Assembly: GCF_026745355.1 (NCBI RefSeq)
Contig: NC_079206.1
Coordinates: forward strand, 34,116,653 to 34,180,652
Length of the DNA: 64,000 nucleotides
Source: Beta vulgaris subsp. vulgaris
Lineage: Eukaryota > Streptophyta > Magnoliopsida > Caryophyllales > Amaranthaceae
Direction: 5' to 3'
Within the stretch, counting starts at the first letter, position 1. Each line of letters begins with the position of its first letter. Shown here piece after piece: positions 12,701 through 27,700 of this stretch. The notes beneath the pieces were generated by a model. It was given only the letters and a program-made list of their open reading frames with translations. It made no database searches and was not told the origin of the DNA. The position numbers and the translations under genes were made by a program.

Positions 12701-15700
12701 TTTAAAAAAAAAACGATTTAGGAAGTGCATCAACTACATGCCTTGGTAGAAGTACTCCCCATAATTATTGAGAGCTTAAGGCATCAACAATTTGGAACAG
12801 CATTGGAGAAACCACGTACTGGCACAAAAGCAGAAGAGAAATTATAAACAAGTATATATCAGAAAGATGGAGTAAATGTTTTATTGTTCTTAGAAGTAAA
12901 TGCTGCCCATAATGATTGAGAGCTTGAGGCATCAATGATTTAGCACCGAAACTCCTTTTAATGGTAATTCACTTGAAAAGGATATGAGATGAAAAATGAC
13001 AAAATAGTTTGATGCTTAGGATTAACATGATATTAGCAGGAAATCTACAATCTAAGTTCTCAAATGAAACTGAGTTTCTTCCTAAAGGAAAAAAGTTCGA
13101 GAAAACACTATTTGAAACTCAGTGCAATTGACATATTCTTCATATAAAATAGCTTTTCAAGTTTTAAAATTGTATGTGTATTGCTGAATTTTCTCTAGAA
13201 AGGATAAACATATAGAAAGAAGAGATATATCAAGTGTTAAAAAATGAGAACTCGGAACAAAGAAAAATGAATAAACGAATAAAACTAATGACTATTCCTC
13301 TTTGGGTTTATAACACCCTTCTTTAATGTTTAATGTAACATAGCTCAAGAAATTTAGGAATCAAGACAGTACAAGACCGCAGTGGTGGACCATGTTCAGT
13401 ACTTAGGCAGTGGAAGCAGGTTCACAGTGTGTTGAATGAGAGTAAGCAACTAGTATTCTGTGATAAATGATAGGATTTAAGCAGACAGCGCCACATGTAG
13501 AACTAATTCAACAGCAAACATGTAGTACACCAAGATACAGGTCCTGTAAATACTTAACTGTTCTACAAGATACTATTGTATGACAACTACCATGATAAAA
13601 TCATAGACTTTTAGGTTCCTTTCTGATGAAGACATATGCCACAAATTAAGCCAGCAATCATACTAGGTTCTTTCTTTTCCTTTTTTCTGTACTTCCCTAA
13701 TAGAAAAAATCACATGTTTAAATCAAATAAGGGACATTATGAAAAAGTGTGCTACTGACACAGAATCAGAGAAACAAGTCTTCGGAAAAATCAAGCTAGA
13801 GAAAGAAATTGACTGGTACCCACAATGACCCAAATGCGCCACAGAGCTCTGTAACAGAAAAACGCTCCTTTTAACCAAAAACAAAAAAGAGACTCCCATC
13901 AAGCCTCTCATTGTAAGTCGATCATGAAGCCGAACACAGGTGCAAAACTACTAGGTAAAAAGATGGTTTTAATTTTTATAGACTCGTGTGATTAAATGGA
14001 CAGCTTAACTATTCGGGCAAGAACTGTTTTGGGCCATTATTATTAGATTTATCATTGGGCATAGTGGCACATGCTTGTTGCTTAATATGTAAACCCAGAC
14101 TTGTCGAGACAATTCCCCTGCACAAGAATTCCGGGTTATCGAGAACATATATACTTTAAGTCATATCCATGCTCCTCTGCCTCTTCCCTTGGTGTCCCAC
14201 ATCCGTGGCATACATTACATGCAGCCTTTGGATACAGCTAGAGGTGGGGCCGTGGGGATGGGCCGGTCTAGCACGCGGGCCGTCCTGGCATGAGCCCGCT
14301 CAAGGCCCGGCTCGGTGTCCGCTACGTGGGTCGTGGGCCTACCACGGTCAAGAAATTTCATTTCCGGTCCATCCCTGCACGCCCCTTTTTTTGTTTTTTA
14401 GTCTAAAATTACCAAAAACAACATAAAACACGGGTCAGTCCCGCGGGAGGCCCGAGCCCGGCCCTAGGTCTGTGGGCCTGGGCCGGGCCGTGGAAAAAAT
14501 CTAAAAACTTCAGCCCAGTCCAACCCTGCGGGGCCCAAAGCCCGCGGGCCAAGCCCGTGACCAGGCTTGGCCCATGCCCAGGTCTAGATACAGCACATGT
14601 CATAACTCAAATTCTGCTCCAAGATACACCAGTCTCAAATCCTGAAAACTTTCCATTAGCAAAAACAGGAATCTGAAATCTGGAAAAGAGAGGCAGAGAA
14701 GAAGAAACAAATGCAAAATTATTGGCCTATATATCCTTAACCATCCACTTCAGGTGCTCATGGCTACACCTTTAACCGGGCAAGTCTGAAAACCCTAAAA
14801 GGAAACAACTAACACTCAAGAGCCTCAGCCACTTCAAATGTTTTTTTCTTTTTTGACAAATCTTAAAATGTTGTACATGATCCTTCTATACAAGTAAAAG
14901 CAACAGTTGACAATCTTGACATCCAAGGATTTTTCCACTAAGAAACCACACTGAAGCTTAAATTCAACTTTGGAGATGATAATGGAGGAAAATGTCCTAG
15001 TTAAGCTACCATTTCACGCCAAAAGCTGAGCAGATCCTTGAATTTAGAGTAACTAAGTAACTTTATATCTTCCCTACTCTACTCAACTTGTAGCATTTCT
15101 CATTCTCTCTATTCTGACTACCTTACATTCTTCTTCCTCAATTTACTTCTACTGGCTACTTTTTTTTTTTTTAACAGGTACTTCTACTAACTACTTAATA
15201 TGCAATATTAGTAACACCCATCCCCTTAGGCCAAATCAATTTTTCCTTCTCTCCGCTCTCAGTATTTACCTCCTTCCTCAAAGTACAATAATGTAATAAC
15301 TTTTTTCACTAGGGTATGCTGCAGTTCTGTGTGTGTTCATTGCAATACCACGATTGTAGACCTCATAAGCATGGAATGCATAGCTCTTGACCTCATAGTT
15401 GATGTTCTCACCCTTTGAGAAAATCACAATGGTATATTTATTAAAGAAAATTATGTATGGTATCAGAGACAGACTCGTCAAGAGACAGACTTGTCATCGA
15501 TCAAATAAGAGAACTCCTGAAGCTATCTTAAAGTATATAGTCAAAGTTGAGGATATCTTGCTGAAAATCCATCAAACCTCATCCACCTTGATGAAAATCT
15601 TCCCAATTATTAAAAAGGTTCCAAGGCATGAAAACATGTTGAACTGACCTGGTTCACACGACCACGTCGAAGAGACTCCTGCGATAAATTAACATAATTA

Positions 15701-18700
15701 AGAAAGGCTGCTGCATGGCCTCTCCACCAATTATCACCCTGTAGCACAGGCCGCCTATATTTTGAGAAAGAACCCATTATTAATGACATATATGTCCGGA
15801 GCCGCGCAATTTAAAGACAAAGAGTTTGAAGCAAAGAGTTCAAAGTGTCACTGCTTGCATATCTCAAAGCATGATACTGAAGCAGACAAAGAACATTTGC
15901 CTCAAGCAAGGTACCCGGTAGATTAAGACCTGTTACGACTCCATGCTGTAAAAACTCCTTGCCTATACAGCCATGCACATGGAAATAAGATAGGATTTCT
16001 ACCAACATCCAGTAATGGACCCTGCATAGGATATAGGCAAAATTTGGGTTCACTGAAAAAGAGAAAACAGTAAAACATAAAAAAAAAAAAAAATATCACA
16101 GACTGTGTAAGCAGCTTCTGCAAAGGGATAAAATGCAGCTGCCTCTTCAATCTTATCTTCAGGAGCATCAACTGAATTGGCATCTAACTTAGGATACTGG
16201 TTATGCATCTGCAGAAGAGCCAGACCTGCAACGGACAGAATTCAGAGCATCAGGAGAAGGGAAATAGTGTAATATCTCAAATGGTGAGGACTGAGGATCA
16301 GCGTTAGCAGAACATAGCGGATTTTGGTCCATGAACTAACACATCCGCCACTTAACTCGTTCAGACAAGACTATATAACTAGAACAGGAAAGCACGAGTA
16401 TCATAATCAAGTTTCAGACGTTCCAGAACATGGTGTGCACTATGCAAGGGAGAGAATCAGTAAAGCTGAGGACCCAAGCCACTGGAGGGTTTGATTTTGG
16501 CAAAGAACTCAAGATTTATATAGCCCTACCCATAAGCCCTGAATTCTGGCGAAGTGGCAAGTATCAAGTAGAGAGAAAGATTAAAGAAGACTGGGGAACC
16601 TTCGCTGCTCGATAGGCTAAGAAAATGATCTTTGCTTCGAGGGAAGAATTTAAACCACCATCTCACGGTCTCACCTTTCCTATTTCTATAATATAGTGTA
16701 AAACTCCATTCTTTTTTTCTATTCCTTTCTCTTGCTCAATCTATCAAACTTGACTATTTCATGCAAGTATAGTTTATAGGAATTCATATATTTTTTTTCA
16801 TTTTCAATGGGATCCATATGAAGTTGTTTGGGAGGATTAGTGGAGCGGAAATGGTGATGATGATTGAATCGAGAACAACGGATCATTTTGTTTCCCCTGC
16901 TACTATGGAAAAACTATGGAATGGGGCTGAAGTCACACACTCCAAAAGTTTCGGAGTTCCCTTAGGAAATGAGGAATGGGTGCAGGGGGAATGGGTCCAG
17001 GTGGAAATTCGATTGCGTGGGTATACAGCAAGAGGATATTCTTCCCTTGAAATTGGGTAACTCGGAGGTAATAATTCTTGGGAATGTGGTGACAAAATTG
17101 GAAATTTCCCTCGACGCCATGATTTGCACCTGAAGAAAGGAAGGGGGTGGCATCCTCCTTGAGATGAGCCAGATGGAGGGGGTCGACACAGGAGACTATG
17201 CAATTCTAAAGGGGAGCCGAGAATATGGTGCTCCCAGGCGATCCATCTCTTAACCGTTCCAAAAGTTCCCTAGCACCATGATTCACACCTTAAGAAAGGA
17301 AGGGGTGCATCCTCCTTGAGCAAGGGTCGACACAGCAGATACGGAAAATAAGTAGTAACAGATTTTATGAAGCTCGTAGTGGAACAGTTTGGTGGAGCGT
17401 TTTGCCATGCCTAAGGGGCAACCACACGAGAGGTCATGAGCATGGAGTTCTTCTTAGACAAGGGGTAAAACTAGTAGGAGAGCGTCCTTAGCGTTACCCG
17501 CAATACCCAAAGGATGAGATCGAAAAGTTGATAAAAAAGATGCTTGAAGCAGGAATTATACAACCTTCGAATTGCTCATTCTCAAGCCCCGGTTTCATTG
17601 GTGTGTAAGAAGGATGGGTCGTGGCGTTTTTATGTTTATTATCAGCCTTTGAGCAAAGAAAAAGTGGCGGATAAATACCCGGTGATTGAGGAACTATTGG
17701 ATGAGTTACACAATTCCATGGTGATTTCCAAACTCGAACTTAAATTGGGTTACCACGAAATTTTGTTGAAACCGGAGGATGCACATAAGACGTCGTTCCT
17801 GAACTCACGAAGGACATTACGAGTTCCTAGTAATGCCCTTCGAATTAACCAACGCGCCTACAACATTTCAGTCCTTCATGACTGAATTTTTGCCCTTCTT
17901 ACGGAGGTTCGTATTGGAGTTCTTTAACGACATACTCGTCTATTGTAGCAGTGAGCATGAACACGTCACCCCTTTAGCCAATCATCAGCTCTATGTGAAT
18001 TATAAGAAATGTGAGATTGGTCTCCAAGAGGTAGCATATCTCGGACATAAATTCTCGAGTAAGGGAGTAGTAATGGATATGGAAAAAGTGCAAGCCATGG
18101 TGGACTTGCCACAGCTAAATCTGAGTACGAAGCAGAGGTGATGGCTATGTGCTTAGCCGTTCAAAAATGGAAACACTATCTGCTAGGGCGCCATTTCATC
18201 ATTCGGACAGACAAACAAGGTTTGAGATCCATCATGCAACAAAGAGAAGTTGGAGCCGAGTACCAAAGGTGCGTTAGTAAGTTCGTCTTAATTTTTTGAG
18301 TTGCGGGTAGTTTATACTTTCTATAACAAGGCCCTTACTTAGGAGTGTTTTGAACAAAAAATCCTAGATATAACTTCTTTTTATCCCTTTAATAACCTTA
18401 GAAAATGCAAGCTCAGACATTCCTCTCTTAGGGCCTGTTCTCTTCGGCATAAAACAACTGAACTGATCTGAACTGAACTGAATTGAATTGAACTGAATTG
18501 AACTAAAATGAACAGTGATATGTGAGAGTAAAAGTATTGTCCAAAGAACTGAACTGAATTGAATTGAACTGAAAATAAGTTAGAGAGAACAAGCCCTTAG
18601 CCAATCATGTTTCATCTTCTCGCACCTACATTTTGTTTACATGAGCAACAACACTTCCAACTCATTACTTGAAGTAGCACTACATTTTTCCAGGCCATCC

Positions 18701-21700
18701 ATTAAACATCACTTATCCTGTTTTTTTCACACTACCCCCATTAGTAATGTACTAAAATGTCTCTCTTTTCTTAACCCTAAAGTCGCCTATTAGCAATGTA
18801 TTAAATAGGACCCAAACAAGACTTGAGGTCCAAAGGCCATTATAGTATTGTACATATCACAGTACTTAAAGAAGCCGGACATGAAACACACAAATGTCCA
18901 AACCATATACCTAGAGTTCCAAATGGACCTAGGAAAAGCATCAAAAGACTCTATCTTAGTCTCTTGGTAAAAAGTGGTAAAAGGAAACGAAAGGAAAAAT
19001 AAGAACGTACTCCTTAATGAATGCTCTTAAACAAATTAGCTTTATGAAAGTTCCATCCACTCTCAATCCCCTATCTTTACGCCCGTAATTTATGATTGAC
19101 AGAAAGATAGGATCCCTCAACTCCTTCACCCACTTATGTTAACACCTAGAATAAAACATCTGAAGTGCCATCTTATTACTTAGACTATTAACGGTCTGAA
19201 ATGTCCCTCTCACCACTGAGAGGATTAAAGGAATAGATTTTGCCACCATTCTCTAGCTCTCTAGCGGAAAATAGAGGACTCAATCAAGGAAACAGAATTC
19301 ACTGGAAGCTGGAGTAGGAAAGGCAACTCCTGCTCACCCAACTAGACCCTGCAAGGCCAACACAGGGTAACACTTGGTCAGAACACAGCAACATAAAGGA
19401 CAGAGAAGGAATTAAAAATGAGCAAAAGACTGGAAGCCATAGGTCCCTTAGCAACAAAAGCATCATCAGCTGCAGCTGCAGCTTAATGGCCCCAAAATGC
19501 CCTAATCCCTACTTTTTAGACTCATAAACAACTAAACAAACAACAGAAACAATCTGCAAACGCCTCAGTCACTGTCTAAGATTCGGTTAATCGACAAGCC
19601 ACCATCCTCTTCGATAAGACTAGTATCATCATCGTCCCCTGGCAAGGAATTATATTCTGAACCTCTCTGAGCACAAGCATCATCTGAAGTACTTGTACCA
19701 CAAGGGCAGCCTTCAGATGGTTGAATTTCTTTCACAAAGCTCTCCCTTACAACAATTTTGACAACTCCCTTTGCTTTGGCAACTTCCCACCAACACAAGC
19801 TCCATAAACTCTGTTTGTGCCGACAAATGTCACCTTATCATGACCTGATACCTCAACAAGAGAAAGGAATAGACTTTGCTTCTATCATTAGCACATAGAA
19901 GGAATTATGTACAAAAAAGCAACCACAAACCTGCCAAGAACTCCAAGTGCCCTGTGCCTGAGGCACGATAGGTGACAAGATCACCTAACATTTGTGCCAC
20001 TGAGTTAACTTCATCCTCCTCCATGTTCTTCCTGAACAATTTCAACCAAAAGAATTACACTTGCTATAACAGTCCAAAATTTGATGGAAACCACTTGCAA
20101 GGTGGCTTACAGGTATTTAACACGACCCAAACAGCATAAAGCCTCACGAATACCGTGGTCGAACACCTCCTGATAATGAGCTTTCCAAGCACTATCTTGC
20201 ATGTCATAGAAGGATCTCCATCTTAGGACATCAGAACTCGCAAAACATTGTAGCATTGCTACGAAGCATACCATTAGCAGAAAAACAACAAGCAGAAGCC
20301 TCTTCCATCCTCCGGTGCTTGAAAGTGACACTGCGTTATAAACACATCTAAGGTAAGGCCAAGTCTAAAGTGCGAAAGGGAAAATATGTCAGTTTTAGAG
20401 AATTACAAGACGGTGATATTAAGCTCTACATCTGAATCCAAGGTACATGGAAAACATGCCATAAATACTCCAAAGTGACTACAAAAGACCTTTTTTAGGA
20501 GACAGGCCAAAAAGAATAATACAGGACAGCAGGACCCTACAGGAAAATATTTGTAATATAGACTAATTATCGACAGATACAAGGCAAAATAAATAAATTT
20601 TTCATAACCAATCAAATTTTAAATTTTCCTTTGTTTTTTACTAAACAAACTGCACTTCAACTATGCTCACATAAATTTCACAAATCTTTAGGCATGGTAA
20701 GTAGCCTGCTGAACAATAATCGTATCCTTTGCTGCTCGCATCGTAATCTCACACGAGTATGCCAAGGATTCTTCAGGTAGATAAACTTCATAATACAAAA
20801 ATGTATAATTTAATAAGCAATAAAAATCCTAGCATCGGCAATTAATCTGGTGGTACCTGAGCAGCAGGCATCTGTTTGATTTTAGATCGAGACGTCATCC
20901 CCGATGAGAGAATAGTACAGCCAATAACTAGGCCGATGGTTAAACCAAAAACTGTGATGCGGCAGACTGAGATGCTCTAATTGGATTTTGGGCTTTGAAG
21001 TTATGGAATTATGGGTCAGCACTCAGCAATAGACACTCGACCCTCGGCCCTGGGGAGGGCAGGCAGGAGCGTGAGCTCATGCACGCACAGACGCAGACGC
21101 CGATGCGCGTGCACACACGCACATACACTCGCCCAAACACGCACGCTCACGCACACACAAGGCCGTTATCGACATTTTTAACGAGAACTAAGCGTGATGT
21201 GCTGGACCTAAACCCGTGGGTTGACCCCTAAACAAAGGGATTGGGCAGAGATCGACTTCTTATAAACAGTAGAGAAGGACCTAAGGAACAAAGACGTTGA
21301 ATCCGTCTATATTAGACAGCTACTTGGCCATTCTGATCTCTTAGCCCACCTCTTAGCCCACACGTACATGCGCACACACACACAAGTCACAAGCACACGA
21401 ACGCACACACATGCGCGCGGGCGCACACACGCAAGTAGCACCAAAAATTGGATATCTGGAAAAAATTGATTGAGATACAAATCAAATAATATTTATTTCA
21501 AACATCTGAACATTTTTTAAAATACTAAAATTTTCAAACTTTTTTGAAAAAAAAAACTTAATCTACAAGTTTTTTGAAATATTAAAGTTTTCTTTTTTTT
21601 AAACCCTAAGCGTATGCCCGCCTACCCCCAGCCCCCAAATATGGGGCTCACCCGACCTAGCACCTACCGCCGCCAACCTAACCGCAAGTCCCCACTTTCA

Positions 21701-24700
21701 CCTAAAACCCTCAACCTCTCCCTTCTCGACTATTGTCCATCACCGACTAGATACCCGCCTACCCGAGTCCCCACTTTGGTTTCCCCACTCGACATTCGAT
21801 CAAAAGCTTCCCTTCGCGACTCTTTTCCTGTCTAGATGACTTACCCTCACAAATCGCGGGTGGTCTCACAAGTTTCATACGAAGATCAATGCAATTTTTT
21901 TATCTATATTGGAGTCATTGCGCCTTGACTCACATTCCGCATTCAGCATTACTATGATCACTTTCTCATTCTTGTTGCTCATAGGTTTGGTTTTTTCCCC
22001 TTTTCTTTTGCTTTTTATTGTTTTAGGTCGAATATATATATATAATAGGTACATTAGTATGTATAAAGAAAATCCGGCAGTATAACAATTAGGAGCTCGT
22101 GATTTTTGATCTACTTAAAAAATGCAAATCTTGGCGGTTCTTTGCTTTAAAGCCACCAAATGTATAAATTTGAAGACAAAAGGCAAAAAGTGAACTTAAT
22201 CTAGTAAGCTACTTTAAAGAGAAAAAAGCAAAACGATCGGATAATCTGAATATCTAGATTGTGGATATTCGAAATTTTGGATTTCCTTTTCTTAATCGGA
22301 TTTGAATCACCTTTTCCATGATCCGAAGTTTCGGATCTCTGAAATATAGATCAGGCACTACAATACGGCCCTAAAAAATCAAACCAACTTAATAAAGGCT
22401 AGAGAGAAGAAAAGGTACAAAAAAAGGAAGAAAAAGAACAACCTACTTCATGTAGTCACGCACGAGCCGAGAGTATAGCACTGAGATCTTCACCTTCTTT
22501 ACTCATCCTCCATTTTGGAGGTTTTGAATAATTCCTTCCTTACTCAATCCTCCACCTTATTTTTTTTTCTTTTATAAGAATTCTCGACCTTTTTCTTAAT
22601 TCAATTGCAATCTTTTCCGATTAGTTCTCCAATTTAGTTGCAATTCTTTCGACGAAGATCTACAAACAGCTTTAAGTTAGATGATTTCTTCCATGAACAA
22701 ATATCTTCTCAATCAATTACCAACGGGACTAAAAGTTGCAAACTTACCTTTAAATACTCCTAATTTTTCTTACATCTCAATTACACATTAAATTTCCATC
22801 TTTCATATGTTATTTTCTCATCCTTTACTTTGGAATTTTGATTCATGCGTTGTATTTACTTCAAGAACTCAATTGTTCAAGGAGAATCCAATTTCCAACA
22901 ATCATACATAAACGTTCCGGTAATTTCGCTCTTTTCTCTCCAATTTAATTTTTCATTGTGATTATGTAATTATCAGATTTTTTCAAGCATAATTTTATTT
23001 TGTTTCATGAAAACGTGAATATTTATCGTTCAAATTAGATTATTGTTGCTTAATTTCAGATTAGGTACAATTATCCTATACATTCAAGTTTAAACATTTC
23101 AATTTTAGATTAATGAGGGCCGAGGGAAAACATTTCAATTCACTGCATAAGTAATTCTCTATTTGTTTAGGAAACCACTTAATTGAAATGTTAGATTAAA
23201 GATAACAAAGTTAGATTAGGAAACCAATGATTGTGTCGTCTTTAACTTTGTTTTAGTTCTCTTTTTTTTTTTTTACAATAATCCTATACTTTGTTATTCT
23301 GATTAGATTCTTGTTTGAATAATAATTGTAGGAATTGCAAATTTGCTGCCAATTTGTGTTTCAAAATTGAGGTCCATCTTTGCGTTGACAAATGACAACG
23401 ACTAAGCTATATTCAGGTGTTACTGTTCTATCTTTTTTATTCGTTATTATACTTTATGATGTTGCCGCGTAAACATGCATCTAGTTTTGAGGAAAGGAAA
23501 ATAAGACAACGTAAACAAAAATTGTTAGAATCACAAAAGGAAGCAATAAATAAGTTTTTTAGTAGACAAGTAGAAGAGCCTTCGGGTAGTGATGGACTAA
23601 GAGTAGAAAATCCCATTAATGACAATGCTGCTAGTTTGAATGATGACAATCTCATCAATGACAATGCCAGTAATTTGAAAAATGAGTTTTATGACCATAA
23701 TGGTGTCCATAATTCATCAAATGTAGCAACAAATCATTTCCAACAACACAAATTCTTATACACGGCCGGCCACACCAGAAATTTCGCGTGTCGCAGGCCC
23801 ATATATAAGCCCAGGTGGAAATTAGCGCTTCTTTGTCTGTGTGATTCTCCGGTGAATTACCTAACAAACTCTTCTCTCATGGTTGAAGCCGACGACGACG
23901 TTACTTCCCCTGGACCTCTTCAAGAATCTTTAACATTTTCTCTCTCCTCAATTCATTTCTTCTATTTTCTCTCTCCTCCATTGAATGAAGCTTCACTCGT
24001 TCTCTCTCTTCTTCTCTTTCTTTTCAATCTCTGAAAAACTCTTGCATTTAATATCTATCTTGTATTTTTTTCTCTCCTCTTTATAAACTGTTATCTTTGA
24101 GGGGAAAAGAGTTTGAAGATTGAAAGGATAAGTTAATTTGGGGATTTTAAACGGAAGTTAGTTTAACGTTTGTTTCGATTTGGGGATTTCATCTCAGTAA
24201 CCTCCTTTATTCATATCAGTAACCTTATTTATTCATATCATATCATACCGGTAATCTCATTTGTTCATATGAGTAACCTTAAAATATTATATGAGTAACC
24301 TTAAAATATTGGAGTAACCTCATTTAATACTATGAGTAACCTCATTTAAACTTATGAGTAACCTTGTTTAATCTTTAATACTAACCTCGTTTAATAATAC
24401 TAGTAACTACATTTATTTATACGAGTAACCTCATATAATCATACAAGTAACCCCAATTGTTCACACAAGTTACCCTCAATTTATTAATATGAGCTAGTAA
24501 ACCTCATTCATTTATAAAGTGTAACCCTATTTATTCATACCAGTAACCCCATTTAATCATATGAGTAACCCCAATTAATCAAATGAGTAACCTCATTTTG
24601 AAGTAACCCTATTTTATTCGCATCAGTAACCCCAATTGTTCATACAAGTAACACCCACTTATTAATACGAGTAACCTCATTCGTTTAACCGGAGTAAGTC

Positions 24701-27700
24701 ATTTATTCATACTAGTAACCCCATTTAATCACGAGTAACATCAATTTATTCACATAAGTAACCCCATTTTATTCATATCAGTAACCCTAATTGTTCATAC
24801 AAGTAACCCCCACTTATTAATAAGAGTAACCTCATTCGTTCATAAGGAGTAACCAAATTTATTCATACTAGTAAACTCATTTAATCATATGAGTAACCCT
24901 ATTTGTTCACATAGGTAATCCCATTTCGCTTATAAGAGTAACCACATTTCTTTATAGGAGTGACACCATTTTATTGATAAAAGTAAACCACATACTCATA
25001 CAAGTAACTACATTTGGTCATAAGAGTAACTCCCTCTGTTCATAATAGTAACTCCATTTGTTCATAAGGATTTGTGCATAAAGGACAACTTCAAAAGGTC
25101 ATATCTTACAACACACTTAATATTTTGGGAAGATTCAAGTTGGAGATGAAAATTTAGCTCGATAACTTTTCAACGCATGGTCAAAAGCTCGATCCTAATG
25201 AGAAACGAGTGATATATGACCATTTTAAAATGAGTTAACGGGCTAACAGGATGTCACGCGCGCCGCCACACCTGTAATTTCGCGTGTGGCCGACCACACA
25301 CAAGACGCGTTGTTCCAACAATCTAATGAAAATTTAAATAATATGAACAAAGACAATCCCATCAATGACTGATGCTACCAATTTTAATAACGGTTTTTTC
25401 ACCATATACCCCTGACAAATTTTTTTTGCACCGTATACCCTTTCGACTTTTGAAATTTACCATATACCCCTCACTTTTGAAAAATACATCCACTTACCCT
25501 TAATAACTAACGGCGTTAAACTCCGTTAGTAATGAACCCCTAATCTCCCCTCTAACCCTAATTAACTAACCTAAATCTACCCCTAACCCTAATACCCTAA
25601 CCCTAACCCTAATACCCTAACACCTAACAACCCCAATCTGTCGAAACAACATTCCTCAAGAAAGCCCTAGCTTTTCATCATTGTATTTGGTATATATCAA
25701 ATTCAATTTATAGATCTAGGTTTATTTCTAAAAACCTTAGATCTTAATGTTTCTTTCAATTAAAGTTGTTTCCTTGCAATTAATTTACCATTGACAAAAC
25801 AGAAGATGACGACTTGAAGTTTGGTAAGCCAATTTAGCCGTTTTGGTTCGCGCACCAAGGCGATTGGGCAAGCAATCCAACCGCGTTCTGGTACAGCGAG
25901 ACTGAAACGTAATTCCCGAGGAAGGGGAGTGAATTATGTAACACTGGTAGGTATTGATGCACAAATCATCCCTCCGTTTGATATTTATTATCCTAGAAAT
26001 TAGTGTATACTCGATGCAAAAACTAGAGACATTTTAATTGGAAAAGGGCCTATTAGAGAATTGAATCTGACATTTCCTATAGGTAGTCTATTTAGACATT
26101 TTTCATATTTTTATTTTTCTGCAAAAAATGGGGAGACTTTTGATTAAAAAAATGGGTGGTTTACTCTAAACATGTGATAAAGTATATTGTTATTGTTGTA
26201 AATTTCTCACTTGTTATTTCACTTCTCAAAATAGCAGAAGTCTTCTAGCAAATGACGGGGAGAAAAATTGGAAGCATTTAAATGAGAGACTTAAACAACA
26301 TGAGAAAAGTATTGAACATGTGACCACTATGAATACTTGGAATGATAGCAGAGTGAGACTAAAAAAGGATGAAGGCATTGATAAAGATTTACAAGAAGGA
26401 ATTTCAAAGGAAAAGGAGTGTTGGAGACAAATTTTAATTAGAATAGTATCCGTTGTTAAATATTTTACTAAATATAATCTTAGCTTTCCGATGATGGAGT
26501 GGAAAACTTTATGAGGATAATAATGGTAATTTTTTTGGGCTTGATTAAAATGACAGTTGAATCTGATTTGGTAATGAAAGATCATGTTAGATATATCAAA
26601 AGCAAAGAAATAGATTACGTAATTAAATCCAAGGAATTTTTACATGGAATGTGCTTGTCATAGTCTTAATCTCACTCTATCGAATATGGCTCATTCTTGT
26701 GTTAAATTGTATCATTTTTTGGAATTTTGCGACGCTATATACAAATTATTTGCAAATTCTACTAAAAGATGGAAGATTTTACTTGATAATGTTTCGGGCT
26801 TAACATTGAAATCTTTTTGCAATACTAGTTGGGAGAGTCAAATCAAAAGTGTTAAAGCCATTAGATTTCAAGCTCCTCAAATAAGGTTAGCTTTGTTAGA
26901 ACTGTATATTTTTAGTGGTGATGATGCTAAGACAAAAGTGAAGCTCAAAGTTTGGCTAAATCTATTAGGAACTTTGAATTTTTACTTGGCATGGTGATAT
27001 GGTATGAGATTTCATTTTCTATTAACATTGTGAGTAAGAAGTTGCAATCTAAATCTATGTGTATTAGAACTACAATGAAAGAAATGGATGGTATAATGTC
27101 ATACTTTGATAAATATCGAATTGAAGGCTTTGAATCTAGCATGAATAATGCCAAAAGTTTTGCAATTGATATGGATTTAGAGCCAACACTTCCAACAAAC
27201 CGTCGCAAATTTAGGAAGAGACGATTTGACGAGAATGATAGTGATGGGGAAATACAATCACTCCAGGAATCTTTTAGAGTTAATTACTTTTTGGTGGTTG
27301 TTGACATGGCAACAACTTCGTTGAAAAATAGATTTGAGCAATTCCATGTATTTGATTTCTGTTTGATGCAAAAAAATTAAAATAGTTGGATAATGATGAA
27401 TTAAGAAAATCTTGCACAAATTTGAAGAATTAGTTTTCTCATAATGATTTGTCTCATCTTGATACACATGTTTTTTTTTTTTTTAGAAAGTAAACTACTG
27501 CAAATGACTTTGCCAAATATGGTGATGTCCGCATTTTAAATTCTTGAGTTTGTCAAAGTTGCAGATTGCCATCTAAATGTTTCAATTGCTTATTAGATGT
27601 TCTTAACTATGCCAGTGACCGAAAGAAGTGTTTCAAAGCTAAAATTATTAAAAATAAACTACTTAAGATTGCCAATGTCGCAGGAAACGTTGAATGGTCT

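Larger units (their letters stand above)
16226..19930 (-). other. Lipase intron 5
   Basis: Intron of 3705 bp holding a Ty3/gypsy pol remnant on the opposite strand, a Tourist MITE and an unidentified same-strand reading frame near 19565-19860. Donor GTTTGT, acceptor tgcag. Confidence 0.8.
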
